From Nocardia cyriacigeorgica GUH-2 (GTDB lineage Bacteria > Actinomycetota > Actinomycetes > Mycobacteriales > Mycobacteriaceae): 64,000 bases of DNA. The stretch lies in contig NC_016887.1 in NCBI RefSeq assembly GCF_000284035.1, positions 3,782,001 to 3,846,000 of the forward strand. Reading direction: 5' to 3'. Within the stretch, counting starts at the first letter, position 1; the number at the start of each line of letters is the position of its first letter. Shown here in pieces: positions 18,176 to 26,903 of this stretch. The position numbers and the translations under genes were made by a program. The notes under the pieces are model-generated. The model was not told where the DNA came from. It saw only the letters and a program-made list of their open reading frames with translations, and ran no database searches.

Positions 18176-18259
18176 TACCGCGGCCACCGAGCACCTTCTA
18201 ACGACGACTTGTAGTAGTCCGCCTGCGGGTCGCTCGAACGCGACGGCTACCATCGTGAC

Positions 18260-19234
18260 GTGCTGTATCGCGCGTTCCTGCGTCTCGTCGACCGCCTACC
18301 GCTGGTGTCCCAGCGCGGCCAGTTGCTGATCGCCGCCGGGGTGATCGCCTCCCAGGCCGGCATCTCGGTGACCGGCGCGGTCGTGCGCGTCACCGCCTCC
18401 GGTCTCGGCTGCCCCACCTGGCCGCAGTGCTTCCCCGGCAGCTTCACCCCGGTGGGCGTGTCCGAGGTGCCGGTGCTGCATCAGACCGTCGAGTTCGGCA
18501 ACCGGCTGCTCACCTTCGTGGTGACGCTGTTCGCCGCGCTCATCGTGCTCGCGGTGACCCGGGCCCGGCGCAGGCGCGAGGTGCTGATCTACGCGTGGCT
18601 GATGCCCGGCGGGACCGTGATCCAGGCGATCATCGGCGGCATCACCGTCCGCACCGGCCTGCTGTGGTGGACCGTGGCGGTGCACCTGCTGGCGTCGATG
18701 GTGATGGTCTGGCTGGCGGTGGTCTTGTACGCCAAGATCAGCGAGCCCGACGACGGCGTGGAAACCGTGCGGGCGCCGGCGCCCCTGCGCTGGCTGACGA
18801 TTCTCAGCGGACTCGCCCTCGCCGCCACCCTCATCGCGGGCACCCTTGTCACCGCCGCAGGCCCGCATGCCGGCGACAAGAGCATCGACCGCCCGGTCGA
18901 ACGGCTCGAAGTGGAGATCGTGACGCTGGTGCATCTGCATTCACAGCTGCTGGTCGCCTATCTCGCGCTCCTCATCGGCCTCGCGCTGGGACTGCTGGCC
19001 ATCGGTGCGCCGAAAGCGGTGCGGACCCGGATGTGGGTCCTGCTCGGCCTCGTGCTCGCGCAGGGGCTCGTCGGCGTCGTCCAGTACTTCACCGACGTGC
19101 CCGCCGCGCTGGTCGTGCTGCACGTCGGCGGCGCGGCGGCCTGTACCGCCGCCACCGCCGCGCTGTGGGCCTCGCTGCGGACCAGAGAAGTCGTCTCCGC
19201 ACCGGCGACCGATCCGGCTGTCTCAGTTGTCTGA
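18260..19234 (+). CDS. ctaA: Heme A synthase CtaA (COX15)
   Basis: A 324-residue polytopic protein with about eight transmembrane helices that oxidises heme O to heme A for the aa3-type cytochrome oxidase. Conserved features are SGLGCPTWPQCFPG with its Cys pair, HQTVEFGNRLL, HLLASMVMVW and HLHSQLLVAYLAL, giving the heme-ligand histidines. The start is GTG 18260. TACCAT at 18250-18255 fits a -10 box that leaves almost no leader. The partner gene ctaB lies 7 kb away on the other strand, as in mycobacteria. Confidence 0.94.
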   Translation: MLYRAFLRLVDRLPLVSQRGQLLIAAGVIASQAGISVTGAVVRVTASGLGCPTWPQCFPGSFTPVGVSEVPVLHQTVEFGNRLLTFVVTLFAALIVLAVTRARRRREVLIYAWLMPGGTVIQAIIGGITVRTGLLWWTVAVHLLASMVMVWLAVVLYAKISEPDDGVETVRAPAPLRWLTILSGLALAATLIAGTLVTAAGPHAGDKSIDRPVERLEVEIVTLVHLHSQLLVAYLALLIGLALGLLAIGAPKAVRTRMWVLLGLVLAQGLVGVVQYFTDVPAALVVLHVGGAAACTAATAALWASLRTREVVSAPATDPAVSVV

Positions 19235-19287
19235 GGAACCATCCTGCCGGCGTTCCGAGCCTCGGCCGATCACCGGCGCGGCCGCGA

Positions 19288-19704
19288 TCAGGCCAGCGTG
19301 AGCTGCACGTCGATATTGCCGCGAGTGGCGTTGGAATACGGGCACACCTGGTGGGCGGCGGCGATGAGCGCCTCACCCTGCTCGCGCTCGATGCCAGGCA
19401 GGTCGACGGTCAACGCCACGGTGAGCCCGTAACCGACGCCGTCCGGGCCGATGCCGACCGCGCCGGTCACCGAGGTGCCGTCGAGAGCGACCTTCTCCCG
19501 CCGCGCCACCACCTGCAAGGCACTGTGGAAGCAGGCCGCGAAACCGGCCGCGAACAGCTGTTCGGGATTCGTGCCCGCGCCGCCCGCGCCACCGAGTTCC
19601 TTCGGAATGCTCAGGTCCAGATCCAGCGCGGCGTCGGTGGAGCGGACGTGGCCGCCGCGTCCGGCGCCGGTGGCGGTGGCTTCGGCGGTGTACAGGGTGG
19701 TCAT
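19288..19704 (-). CDS. ohr: Organic hydroperoxide resistance protein Ohr
   Basis: A 138-residue OsmC/Ohr-family thiol peroxidase that reduces organic hydroperoxides. The two catalytic Cys are Cys58 (FAACFHSALQ) and Cys121 (HQVCPYSNATRGN), and both Ohr-type surroundings are intact. The start ATG 19704 overlaps the ohrR stop as ATGA; longer readings lie inside ohrR. It is co-transcribed with its own sensor-repressor gene. Confidence 0.96.
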   Translation of the reverse strand: MTTLYTAEATATGAGRGGHVRSTDAALDLDLSIPKELGGAGGAGTNPEQLFAAGFAACFHSALQVVARREKVALDGTSVTGAVGIGPDGVGYGLTVALTVDLPGIEREQGEALIAAAHQVCPYSNATRGNIDVQLTLA

Positions 19705-20171
19705 GGGTTCTCCTCGGGGTTGTCCAGCACCAGCTGCTGGTTGTCGATGAAGGCGGTGATCGCGCGCAATTGCGCACGGAATCCGGCGAGTTCGACGGCA
19801 TCGAGTCCGGTCGCGCAACCGACTTGACGGGGCACGACCCGGGCCCGCTCGCGCAGCGCCCTGCCCTCGGCGGTGGTCTCGACCACCACCGAGCGTTCGT
19901 CGTCGGCGGCCCGCCTGCGGTGCACCATCCCGGCCGCTTCCAGCCGTTTGAGCAGCGGCGACAGCGTCCCGGAATCCAGTTCCAGCGCGGCACCGAGATC
20001 CTTGACGCTCACTTCCCCGCGCTCCCACAGCACCAGCATCACCAGGTACTGCGGATAGGTCAGGCCGAGTTCGTCCAACAGCGGCCGATACAGGCGAGTC
20101 ATCGCCCGCGACGCGGAGTACAGCGCGAAACACACCTGATTGTCGAGTGCGAGTTCATCGGCTTCCGTCAT
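19701..20171 (-). CDS. ohrR: MarR-family peroxide sensor OhrR
   Basis: A 156-residue MarR-type winged-helix repressor. The reactive Cys is in the expected N-terminal place (NQVCFALYSASRA, Cys14), followed by YPQYLVMLVLWE and the wing region DSGTLSPLLKRLE / DERSVVVETT. Oxidation of this Cys by organic hydroperoxide releases DNA and induces ohr. It is first in the ohrR-ohr operon, with palindromes 40-75 nt upstream. Confidence 0.95.
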   Translation of the reverse strand: MTEADELALDNQVCFALYSASRAMTRLYRPLLDELGLTYPQYLVMLVLWERGEVSVKDLGAALELDSGTLSPLLKRLEAAGMVHRRRAADDERSVVVETTAEGRALRERARVVPRQVGCATGLDAVELAGFRAQLRAITAFIDNQQLVLDNPEENP

Positions 20172-20210
20172 CGGTCACCACCTCCGACACCGAACAGTAG
20201 TGAGCAATTT

Positions 20211-20245
20211 AGTTGCGCACAACTGAAATGGTTGTGATGCGCAAC
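20211..20245. promoter_or_regulatory. Probable OhrR operators
   Basis: Upstream of ohrR lie AGTTG-CGCA-CAACT (20211-20224) and GTTG-N7-CAAC (20231-20245; GTTGTGATGCGCAAC), two related imperfect inverted repeats sharing GTTG and CGCA/GCGC elements. Autoregulation by OhrR is the simplest reading. Confidence 0.6.
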
Positions 20246-20266
20246 TCGTCCAGAGTCGGTAGCAGG

Positions 20267-20292
20267 CGGCCCGCTGGAAATCCAGCGGGCCG
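20267..20292 (-). terminator. Terminator of the PucR-type regulator gene
   Basis: A perfect 12-bp stem (CGGCCCGCTGGA and its complement) around AA lies 11 nt past the regulator's stop. It separates that gene from the divergent ohrR promoter. Confidence 0.7.
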
Positions 20293-20302
20293 AGCGGTCG
20301 GA

Positions 20303-21538
20303 TCAGGCGGAATCGGCGGCCGTGCCGCGATAACTACGCGCCACCAGCGCCGAGGTGAGGTACCACAATCCCGACGGTTGCGTGGGATCGAAGCCGGTCA
20401 GCATGCGCACCCGCTTGAGCCGGTAGTCGAGGGTGTTGGTGTGCATATGCATCAACCGCGCCGTGCGCTGCCGGTTGAAGTTGTTGGCGATGTGCTGGCG
20501 CAGCGTCTCCAGCAGCTCGGGATGCTCGTCCAGCGGATCGAGAATGGCGCTGAGGTATTCCCGCGCCGGACCGGGCCGGGTGATCTGGAATTCCAGTGCC
20601 AGATCGTTGAACCGGTGCAGTCCGCCCAGACCCGAGATCCGCTGCACGGTGTCGAGCAGCTCATGGGCCTGCTCGGAGGCGGCCGGGATATCGGCGGGCG
20701 CGGCCGCGACGACGGTCGCGGTGATCGGCACCCGCGCGGCGGCCGACAACTGCGCGATCAGCTCGTCCAGTTTCTCGTCGTCGACCTCGACCGAGGGCAA
20801 CAGCAGCGTCCCGCCGTCCACGCTCAGCAGCGACAGCACCCGGTCCCCGCAGCGGGTGGCCAGCTCGGCCTGGATGCGCCGGAGTTTGCGCCGCGCGACG
20901 ATCTTGCCGTCCACCGCGGGCGCGGCCTCGTCGGGGTGCGGCGGAATCGCCAGCGCCAGCACCGCATACGAGGACGCGATCTCGATCCCGCACTCCCTGG
21001 CCATGGTCGAGGTGCTGTGCCCGCCCAGCAGCGCCGAGGTCAGCGTGTGCACGGCGGTGTGATGTTCGCTGACCACCGACCGGTATTCGCGCACATACGC
21101 CATCGAGACGGTGGTCGTGATGGTGTCCAGGATTTCCAGCAGCCGCCGCGCGGTGACCACCAGATCGGCGTAGTCGGCGGGCGAGGCGTTCGACAGCAGG
21201 GCGTCGAGGCCGAGTTTGAAGCCCTCGTGTACGGCGTGGTTGATGGTGTCGATGGGTACGCCCTCGCGCGCCCATTCGGCGGCGGCGTCACCCACCTGCT
21301 CGATCTGCTCGGGCAGGTTGCGTCCATCGAGCAGATTCAGCGCCAGTTCCAGGCAGACCCGGGTCACCGCGGTGACATCACCCTGGAGCGCATCGCCGGG
21401 CAGCGTGCCGCAGGGCGCCACGTTCTCGACGAAGTGCCCGACCATCCGGCGCGAGAGCGTGGATACATCGCGCAGATGGCTGGTGATCGGGTGACCGGAA
21501 ACGGTCAGGCGCGGGCGAGTCGAGTCGACGACCGTCAT
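20303..21538 (-). CDS. PucR/CdaR-type helix-turn-helix regulator
   Basis: A 411-residue regulator with a C-terminal PucR-type HTH (LRQHIANNFNRQRTARLMHM, then HTNTLDYRLKRV), a central GGDEF-like degenerate domain and a helical N-terminal sensory half. Such proteins activate catabolic or stress genes in response to a small molecule. The start ATG 21538 (MTVVDSTRPRL) is chosen; residues upstream look non-coding. An equivalent gene (Rv1453) lies in the matching mycobacterial region. The target here is unknown, with no operon partner. Confidence 0.85.
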   Translation of the reverse strand: MTVVDSTRPRLTVSGHPITSHLRDVSTLSRRMVGHFVENVAPCGTLPGDALQGDVTAVTRVCLELALNLLDGRNLPEQIEQVGDAAAEWAREGVPIDTINHAVHEGFKLGLDALLSNASPADYADLVVTARRLLEILDTITTTVSMAYVREYRSVVSEHHTAVHTLTSALLGGHSTSTMARECGIEIASSYAVLALAIPPHPDEAAPAVDGKIVARRKLRRIQAELATRCGDRVLSLLSVDGGTLLLPSVEVDDEKLDELIAQLSAAARVPITATVVAAAPADIPAASEQAHELLDTVQRISGLGGLHRFNDLALEFQITRPGPAREYLSAILDPLDEHPELLETLRQHIANNFNRQRTARLMHMHTNTLDYRLKRVRMLTGFDPTQPSGLWYLTSALVARSYRGTAADSA

Positions 21539-21685
21539 ATCGATTCCTTCTGGCCCGAGGTTGATCGCGGAGTGATCACGGTAACGCGAATAGTTACCGG
21601 CCAGTAGGGGTTGGCGGCCGAGTTGTGAAATCAACCAAGAGTCCAGCCGTGCGCCTGTGACGGCGCACAAGCCGATGCGATTGCG

Positions 21686-22036
21686 CTATTTCTCGTTGCG
21701 CGCCTTCGGGAAGCGGGTCTGCCGGGCCACCCAGCCCGCCATCTTGGCCCAGTGGCCGGTACGCGGGGTGACGATCGAGGTCAGCTCGCGGTCCCACTCG
21801 TCGGCTTCGCTGAGCCCGTCCACCCGCTCGACCAGCGCTTTCGCGGTGTCCAGATCGTCGACGACGCGGTCGCCGAGGATGCCGTCGGCCCCGACGAGGG
21901 TCACCCGCACGCCCATCCGGCCGATCGGCTGCAAGACGGCGGTGGCGGAGCCGCCGTGCTCGGCGACGAACTTCTGCACCGAATCCACGACGGAACTCGG
22001 GACCTGCGCGGTCACGGTGGCGACATCTGCACTCAT
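21686..22036 (-). CDS. Conserved hypothetical protein of the ctaA-ctaB region
   Basis: A 116-residue protein of no recognised family. It starts MSADVATVTAQVPSS, has a predicted alpha/beta N-terminal domain (VRVTLVGADGILGDRVVDD) and a basic end (FPKARNEK). There is no signal peptide or membrane segment. Its place between the PucR-type regulator and qor corresponds to Rv1455 in mycobacteria, which suggests a conserved actinobacterial gene rather than a chance frame. GC3 bias supports coding. Confidence 0.7.
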   Translation of the reverse strand: MSADVATVTAQVPSSVVDSVQKFVAEHGGSATAVLQPIGRMGVRVTLVGADGILGDRVVDDLDTAKALVERVDGLSEADEWDRELTSIVTPRTGHWAKMAGWVARQTRFPKARNEK

Positions 22037-22118
22037 GCCCGCAGTTTACCGACGGGTAAGGAAAGCTCCACCCCCGCGGTCGGCGGGATCGGGGTGGCTT
22101 CGGTGTAGAACTGAGTCC

Positions 22119-23084
22119 ATGCGCGCCATCCAGGTTTCCGAGCACGGCGGTCCCGAGGTCCTCACCTACACCGAAGTGCCGGACCCCCAGATCGGGCCCG
22201 GTCAGCTGCTGGTCGACACCGACGCGATCGGCGTCAACTTCATCGACACCTATATCCGCACCGGCACCTACAAGCAGCCGGTCCCCTACATCCCCGGCGC
22301 CGAGGGCACGGGTGTGGTGGCCGAGGTCGGTCCGGAGGTCACCGAGTTCCGTCCCGGCGACCGGGTGGCCTGGGCGGCGGCGCCGGGCAGTTATGCCCCG
22401 CTGGTGGCCGTCGACGAAGCCGTCGCGGTCGCCGTCCCCGATGACGTCGACCCGCCCGTCGCCGCCTCGGCCCTGCTGCAAGGCATGACCGCGCACTACC
22501 TGATCGAATCGATCTACCGCCCCGAACCCGGCGAGACGGTGCTCGTGCACGCCGGCGCGGGCGGGGTCGGCCTGCTGCTCACCCAGATGGCGGCCGCGCG
22601 CGGCGTGCGGGTGATCACCACGGTGTCCTCCGACGAGAAGGAAACCCTGTCGCGGGCGGCGGGTGCGGCGGAAGTGCTGCGCTACGGCGACGATCTGGCC
22701 GAGCGGGTGCGCGCGTTGACCGACGGCGTCGGCGTGGCCGCGGTCTACGACGGTGTCGGGGCCGCGACCTTCGATGCCAGCCTCGCGTCGTTGCGGATTC
22801 GCGGCATGCTGGCCTTGTTCGGCGCCGCGAGCGGGCCGGTGCCGCCGTTCGATCTCCAGCGGCTCAATGCCGGCGGTTCGCTGTTCGTCACCCGGCCCAC
22901 GCTCGCCCATTACACCCGCGACCGGGCCGAATTGCTCTGGCGCGCGGGCGATGTGCTCGAAGCGATCGCCGAGGGCGCGCTGGCGATCCGGGTGGGCGCC
23001 ACCTATCCGCTGGCCGACGCCGCCCAGGCGCACCGCGATCTGGAGGGCCGCAAGACCACCGGCTCCATCGTGCTGCTGCCCTGA
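22119..23084 (+). CDS. qor: Quinone oxidoreductase (zinc-free MDR family)
   Basis: A 321-residue NADPH:quinone reductase of the medium-chain dehydrogenase superfamily. It has an N-terminal GroES-like fold (FIDTYIRTGTYKQPVPYIPG AEG type motif) and a Rossmann motif HAGAGGVGLLLTQMA (AxGGVG). No zinc-binding Cys cluster is present, as for QOR enzymes. The start ATG 22119 (MRAIQVSEHGGPEVL) matches the family N-terminus. It is divergent from the small hypothetical gene. M. tuberculosis has the same gene here (Rv1454c). Confidence 0.93.
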   Translation: MRAIQVSEHGGPEVLTYTEVPDPQIGPGQLLVDTDAIGVNFIDTYIRTGTYKQPVPYIPGAEGTGVVAEVGPEVTEFRPGDRVAWAAAPGSYAPLVAVDEAVAVAVPDDVDPPVAASALLQGMTAHYLIESIYRPEPGETVLVHAGAGGVGLLLTQMAAARGVRVITTVSSDEKETLSRAAGAAEVLRYGDDLAERVRALTDGVGVAAVYDGVGAATFDASLASLRIRGMLALFGAASGPVPPFDLQRLNAGGSLFVTRPTLAHYTRDRAELLWRAGDVLEAIAEGALAIRVGATYPLADAAQAHRDLEGRKTTGSIVLLP

Positions 23085-23099
23085 GTCGCCCGGCCCGGT

Positions 23100-23702
23100 T
23101 CAGTAGTCGCGGCCGGTGAGGCCGCGGTAGATGAACCGGGTCAATCCTTCGATGGCCTCGTCATCGGACAGTTCCAGCGTGCCGTCTTCGACGCCGCCGA
23201 GAATGCCCTGGGTGAGGTAGAAGACCATCGCCAGGCTGGCGTCCACCCCGCTGGGCAGCTGTAATCCCTTCGCCGCCAGTCCGTCCAGATGATCGGCGAC
23301 ATCGGCGCGCTGCTCGACGCCGAACCGGCCGAGCTTGCGCGCGAATTCCTCGTTGACGATCGCCGCCTGCCCCATCGCACGCAACACCACCGCGTGTTCC
23401 CTGGCGAACTTCCAGTACGCGGCGATGTGGAAGCGCACCGCGTCCGGATCGCTGAAATCCGGGTTGTGCTCGGGCTGTTCGGCTTGCGCGTCGCCGGCCT
23501 CGGCCAGATCGGCCAGCAGCGATTGCAGCAGTTCCTCTTTGCTGGCGAAGTGGTTGTAGAACGACCCCGCGGCCCGGCCGGCGGCGGTGGTGATGTCGGT
23601 GATCTTGGTGTTGAGGTATCCGCGTTCGGCGAACACCCGGCGCGCGGCATCTTTGAGCGCCTGTTCGGTCTCCACCGATCGCTCTCTGCGGCTGGCCACC
23701 AC
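23100..23702 (-). CDS. TetR-family repressor, divergent from FAD monooxygenase
   Basis: A 200-residue TetR regulator. The HTH reads FAERGYLNTKITDITTAAGR then AAGSFYNHFASKEELL. A near-perfect ribosome site (AAGGAGG) precedes tandem GTG codons at 23702 and 23699; either could start the protein, and the second has the better 7-nt spacing. A longer frame to 23765 lies across the operator region and is unlikely. The C-terminal ligand domain is unremarkable. It is divergent from the monooxygenase, with palindromes between, so it probably controls both. Confidence 0.9.
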   Translation of the reverse strand: MVASRRERSVETEQALKDAARRVFAERGYLNTKITDITTAAGRAAGSFYNHFASKEELLQSLLADLAEAGDAQAEQPEHNPDFSDPDAVRFHIAAYWKFAREHAVVLRAMGQAAIVNEEFARKLGRFGVEQRADVADHLDGLAAKGLQLPSGVDASLAMVFYLTQGILGGVEDGTLELSDDEAIEGLTRFIYRGLTGRDY

Positions 23703-23740
23703 ATCACCTCCTTGACAAGGCAACCTATCAACTCCAATAC

Positions 23741-23777
23741 TGAATCCATATTCATTGAATTTCAATTCAGTTCTGAA
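23741..23777. promoter_or_regulatory. Cluster of AT-rich palindromes, probable TetR operators
   Basis: Three perfect inverted repeats follow each other between the divergent genes: TGAAT-CCAT-ATTCA (23741-23754), ATTGAA-T-TTCAAT (23754-23766) and TTCAG-TT-CTGAA (23766-23777). The stretch is far more AT-rich than its surroundings, so it is a convincing control site. Confidence 0.65.
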
Positions 23778-23800
23778 ATGCCGCTCGTCCAGGAGTTCTC

Positions 23801-25285
23801 ATGCAGCATCCCGTCCTCATCGCGGGCGCAGGCCCGACCGGCCTGACACTGGCCATCGACCTGGCTCGCCGGGGAATCCCGGTGCGGTTGATCGATCGCG
23901 CCGGGCAGTTCTTCGCCGGTTCGCGCGGCGACGGCATCCAGCCACGCACCCTCGAAGTCTTCGACGACCTCGGCGTGCTGGACGCGATACACGCCGCCGG
24001 ATCGCCCGCGCCGGTCATGCGGGCCTACCTGGACGGACAGTTCGCCGGCGAGCATCGGATGAGCGAGCCGGTCGAACCGACACCGGCGGTCCCCTACCCC
24101 AATGTGTGGATGCTGGGGCAGTCGAGGACCGAGGAGATACTGCGTGTGCGGCTGGCCGAATTCGGTGTTCACGTCGAACTCGGCACCGCCTTGGAATCGT
24201 TCGATCAGGATGACGAGGGCGTCACCGCGACCGTGTGGCGGGCCGGAACACGGGAGCAGGTCCGGGCCACCTTCCTGGTCGGGGCCGACGGCGGCGCCAG
24301 CACCGTCCGCAAACAGCTCGGTATCGCCTTCGAAGGCACCACCGACGACTCCCTCCGCATGCTGCTCGGCGACGTCCGCGCCGACGCGCTCGACCACGAC
24401 TTCGGCCACTGGTTCGCCGCCGCCGACAACCCGATGGCCGGAATCGCCCTGTCCCCCTTGCCCGGCGGGCGCCACTTCCAGTTCGCGGCACCTCTCGCCG
24501 ACGACACCGAACCCACCCTCGCCACCTTGCAGCATTACCTGGACCGCTACAGCGGCCGCGACGACCTCACCCTCACCGACCTCACCTGGGTCACCGTCTG
24601 GCGCCCCAATATCCGCCTGGCCGAACGATTCCGGATCGGCCGCGTGCTGCTCGCCGGCGACGCGGCCCACGTACATCCGCCCACCGGCGGCCAGGGCATG
24701 AACACCGGCATCCAGGACGCCTACAACCTCGGCTGGAAACTGGCCGCCGCGCTCGGCGGTGATGACGCACCGTTGCAGACCTACGAACCGGAGCGGCGCA
24801 CAGTTGCCGCGCGGGTGCTCGGCCTCAGCACCGAACTGCTGGACAAGTTGATCGACGGCGACGAGGACGCCATGCACCGCGGCGAGCAGACCCGCCAGCT
24901 CGACCTCACCTACCGCGATCCGGCCGAGACCGCCGCCGTCGCGGTCGGCGATCGCGCACCGGACGCACCGTTGCGGGACGCCGCGGGCAAGACCGTGCGC
25001 CTGTTCGATCTGTTCCGTGGCCCGCACGCGACGCTGCTGTGCTTCGGCGCGACCGGCGAACTACCCACCGCGCCTGGTGTCCGTACGTACGCCGTCGTGC
25101 GACCCGGCGTCGCGCTCGGTGCGACGGCAGCGGTCGTCGACGTCGACGGCCACGCCCACGATGCCTACGACGCCGTCGACGGGACCCGCATCCTGATTCG
25201 CCCCGACGGATACCTCGGCGAGGTGCGGCAGCCGACCACCGAATCCCCCGACCGCGCGCTGGATCGACTCGCGCGGGGTATGTAA
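23801..25285 (+). CDS. FAD-dependent aromatic-type monooxygenase
   Basis: A 494-residue flavoprotein hydroxylase of the PheA/TfdB (PHBH-fold) family. It has the N-terminal dinucleotide motif GAGPTG (9-14), a DG-type motif FLVGADGGAST and the GD motif LLAGDAAHVHPPTGGQGMN (Asp287), followed by the usual C-terminal thioredoxin-like domain (from about 390). It uses NAD(P)H and O2 to hydroxylate an aromatic or polyketide-like substrate. It does not start like Nocardia rifampicin monooxygenase and I do not assign that function. It is divergent from a TetR repressor and followed by a truncated relative. Confidence 0.9.
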   Translation: MQHPVLIAGAGPTGLTLAIDLARRGIPVRLIDRAGQFFAGSRGDGIQPRTLEVFDDLGVLDAIHAAGSPAPVMRAYLDGQFAGEHRMSEPVEPTPAVPYPNVWMLGQSRTEEILRVRLAEFGVHVELGTALESFDQDDEGVTATVWRAGTREQVRATFLVGADGGASTVRKQLGIAFEGTTDDSLRMLLGDVRADALDHDFGHWFAAADNPMAGIALSPLPGGRHFQFAAPLADDTEPTLATLQHYLDRYSGRDDLTLTDLTWVTVWRPNIRLAERFRIGRVLLAGDAAHVHPPTGGQGMNTGIQDAYNLGWKLAAALGGDDAPLQTYEPERRTVAARVLGLSTELLDKLIDGDEDAMHRGEQTRQLDLTYRDPAETAAVAVGDRAPDAPLRDAAGKTVRLFDLFRGPHATLLCFGATGELPTAPGVRTYAVVRPGVALGATAAVVDVDGHAHDAYDAVDGTRILIRPDGYLGEVRQPTTESPDRALDRLARGM

Positions 25286-25304
25286 CCCAGCACAGGAGGC
25301 AGAC

Positions 25305-25814
25305 ATGCAGGTACTGATCACCGGCGCGGGCCCGATCGGGCTCCCCGTCGCCCTCGCCCTGGTGCGGCGAGGCATCGCCGTCCGGGTCGTCGACCGAGCA
25401 GGTCGTCTGTTCGCCGATCCGCCCGCGGATTCCACGCTCGCGAACGTGCTGCGGCTGCGCGGCCTCGACCGGTCGGCCCGGCGCATCGCGGGCGAAGCCC
25501 TGCGCGAGCGGCTCGCCGACATGGGAGTGGCAGTCGAGTCGGGCACGGCATTGGTCGCGCTGCGCCCGGAACCGGTCGGTGTCACGGCGGTGCTGGCACG
25601 CGCGGGCGGGATCGAGATCCGGCGTTTCCGCTATCTCATCGCCGCCGACGACAGCCGCGAGTTGGTCGGGCAGGGGCCGCGCACGTCCGGTGACTCCGCC
25701 TCGATCCGGGCGTTCGTCGCCCGCGATCTCGGGACACGTGACGCCAGGGACGAGACCGGGCCACTGTCGGGCGTGCCGGCCGAACTCGTCAGCGCTTCGC
25801 CCCCACAGCGCTGA
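25305..25814 (+). pseudogene. Truncated FAD monooxygenase remnant
   Basis: A 169-residue frame 19 nt downstream of the intact monooxygenase. It keeps the N-terminal FAD motif (LITGAGPIGLPVALALVRRGI, VRVVDRAGRLFADPP), which is close to that of its neighbour, then skips most of the middle, resumes at RERLADMGVAVESGTALVAL and RYLIAADDSRELVGQ, and ends without the GD motif or C-terminal domain. It therefore cannot bind FAD as a normal hydroxylase. The simplest reading is an old tandem duplicate with internal and 3' deletions. It has an AGGAGG site and could still be translated. Confidence 0.7.
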
Positions 25815-25913
25815 AACTCGGGTCGGCAATCGGTAGCCGAGCCCCACGTCGCGGGGCACACCGCGACTGCACGCGCGGAGGACGATGCCGACTACCCGCC
25901 GCGGCGGAACGGC

Positions 25914-26903
25914 TCAGCCGAACAGCACCTCGCCGATGGTGGTCCAGCCCAGCACCGAGTCGATGGCCAGCCCGCAGAACACCACCGCCAGGTAGTTGTT
26001 GGACTGGAGGAACAGCCGCAGCGGTTTCACCGATTCGCCGCGGCGCACGCCGGCGTAGAGCTGGTGGGCCATCAGCAGGAACCAGGCACCGGCGACCAGC
26101 GCGACCGCCGCGTAGATCACGCCGGTGGCAGGGACCAGCGCCAGCGTGGTGAGCACGGTCAGCCAGGTGTAGACCACGATCTGCTTGGTGACGGTCTGCT
26201 CGGTGGCGACCACCGGCAGCATCGGCACACCGGCCGCGCGATAGTCCTCCTTGTAGCGCATGGCCAGCGCCCAGGTGTGCGGCGGCGTCCAGAAGAAGAT
26301 GACGCCGAACAGCGCGATCGCGGGCCAGCCGATGGTGCCGGTCACCGCCGACCAGCCGACCAGGGCGGGCATGCAGCCCGCGGCGCCGCCCCACACCACG
26401 TTCTGCGAGGTGCGGCGCTTGAGGCCGAGGGTGTAGACGAAGACGTAGAACAGGATCGTCGCGACCACCAGCACACCGCTGAGCAGGTTGGCCTGCCACC
26501 ACAGCCAGGCGAACGAGCCGATGCCGAGCACCACGCCGAAGACGAACGCGTGCGAGGTGGGCACCGCGTCGCGGGCCAGCGGACGCTTGGCGGTCCGCTT
26601 CATGACCTTGTCGATATCGGCGTCGGCGACGCAGTTGAGGGTGTTCGCGCTCGCCGCGCCCATCCACCCGCCGAACAGGGTGGCCAGGATGAGGCGGATG
26701 TCGACGTGGCCGCGGTCGGCCAGCAGCATGGTCGGGATGGTGGCGACCAGCAGCAGTTCGATGACGCGCGGTTTGGTCAGCGCGATGTAGGCCAGCGGGC
26801 GGCGCAGGAGCTTCGACAGGGGGCCGTCACCGGTGACCCGACTCGCGAGAGCCGGTGCGGAATCGTGCGCGCCGCCGACCCCCGGCTGTTGACCGATCCG
26901 CAC
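25914..26903 (-). CDS. ctaB: Protoheme IX farnesyltransferase CtaB
   Basis: A 329-residue UbiA-type prenyltransferase with about nine membrane helices. It adds a farnesyl group to heme B, giving heme O. The first Asp-rich motif NCVADADIDKVMKRT (NxxxDxxxD form) and the second region YKEDYRAAGVPML are present. I prefer GTG 26903, which follows GAGGAGAA, over the ATG at 26927. Heme O then goes to CtaA, encoded 7 kb to the left. It is divergent from tkt, as in mycobacteria. Confidence 0.94.
   Translation of the reverse strand: MRIGQQPGVGGAHDSAPALASRVTGDGPLSKLLRRPLAYIALTKPRVIELLLVATIPTMLLADRGHVDIRLILATLFGGWMGAASANTLNCVADADIDKVMKRTAKRPLARDAVPTSHAFVFGVVLGIGSFAWLWWQANLLSGVLVVATILFYVFVYTLGLKRRTSQNVVWGGAAGCMPALVGWSAVTGTIGWPAIALFGVIFFWTPPHTWALAMRYKEDYRAAGVPMLPVVATEQTVTKQIVVYTWLTVLTTLALVPATGVIYAAVALVAGAWFLLMAHQLYAGVRRGESVKPLRLFLQSNNYLAVVFCGLAIDSVLGWTTIGEVLFG

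Noticed and set aside
23801..25285. Assigning the FAD monooxygenase as rifampicin monooxygenase
   Set aside because: The fold agrees but the N-terminal sequence and neighbours differ from what I know of Nocardia Rox; substrate is left open.
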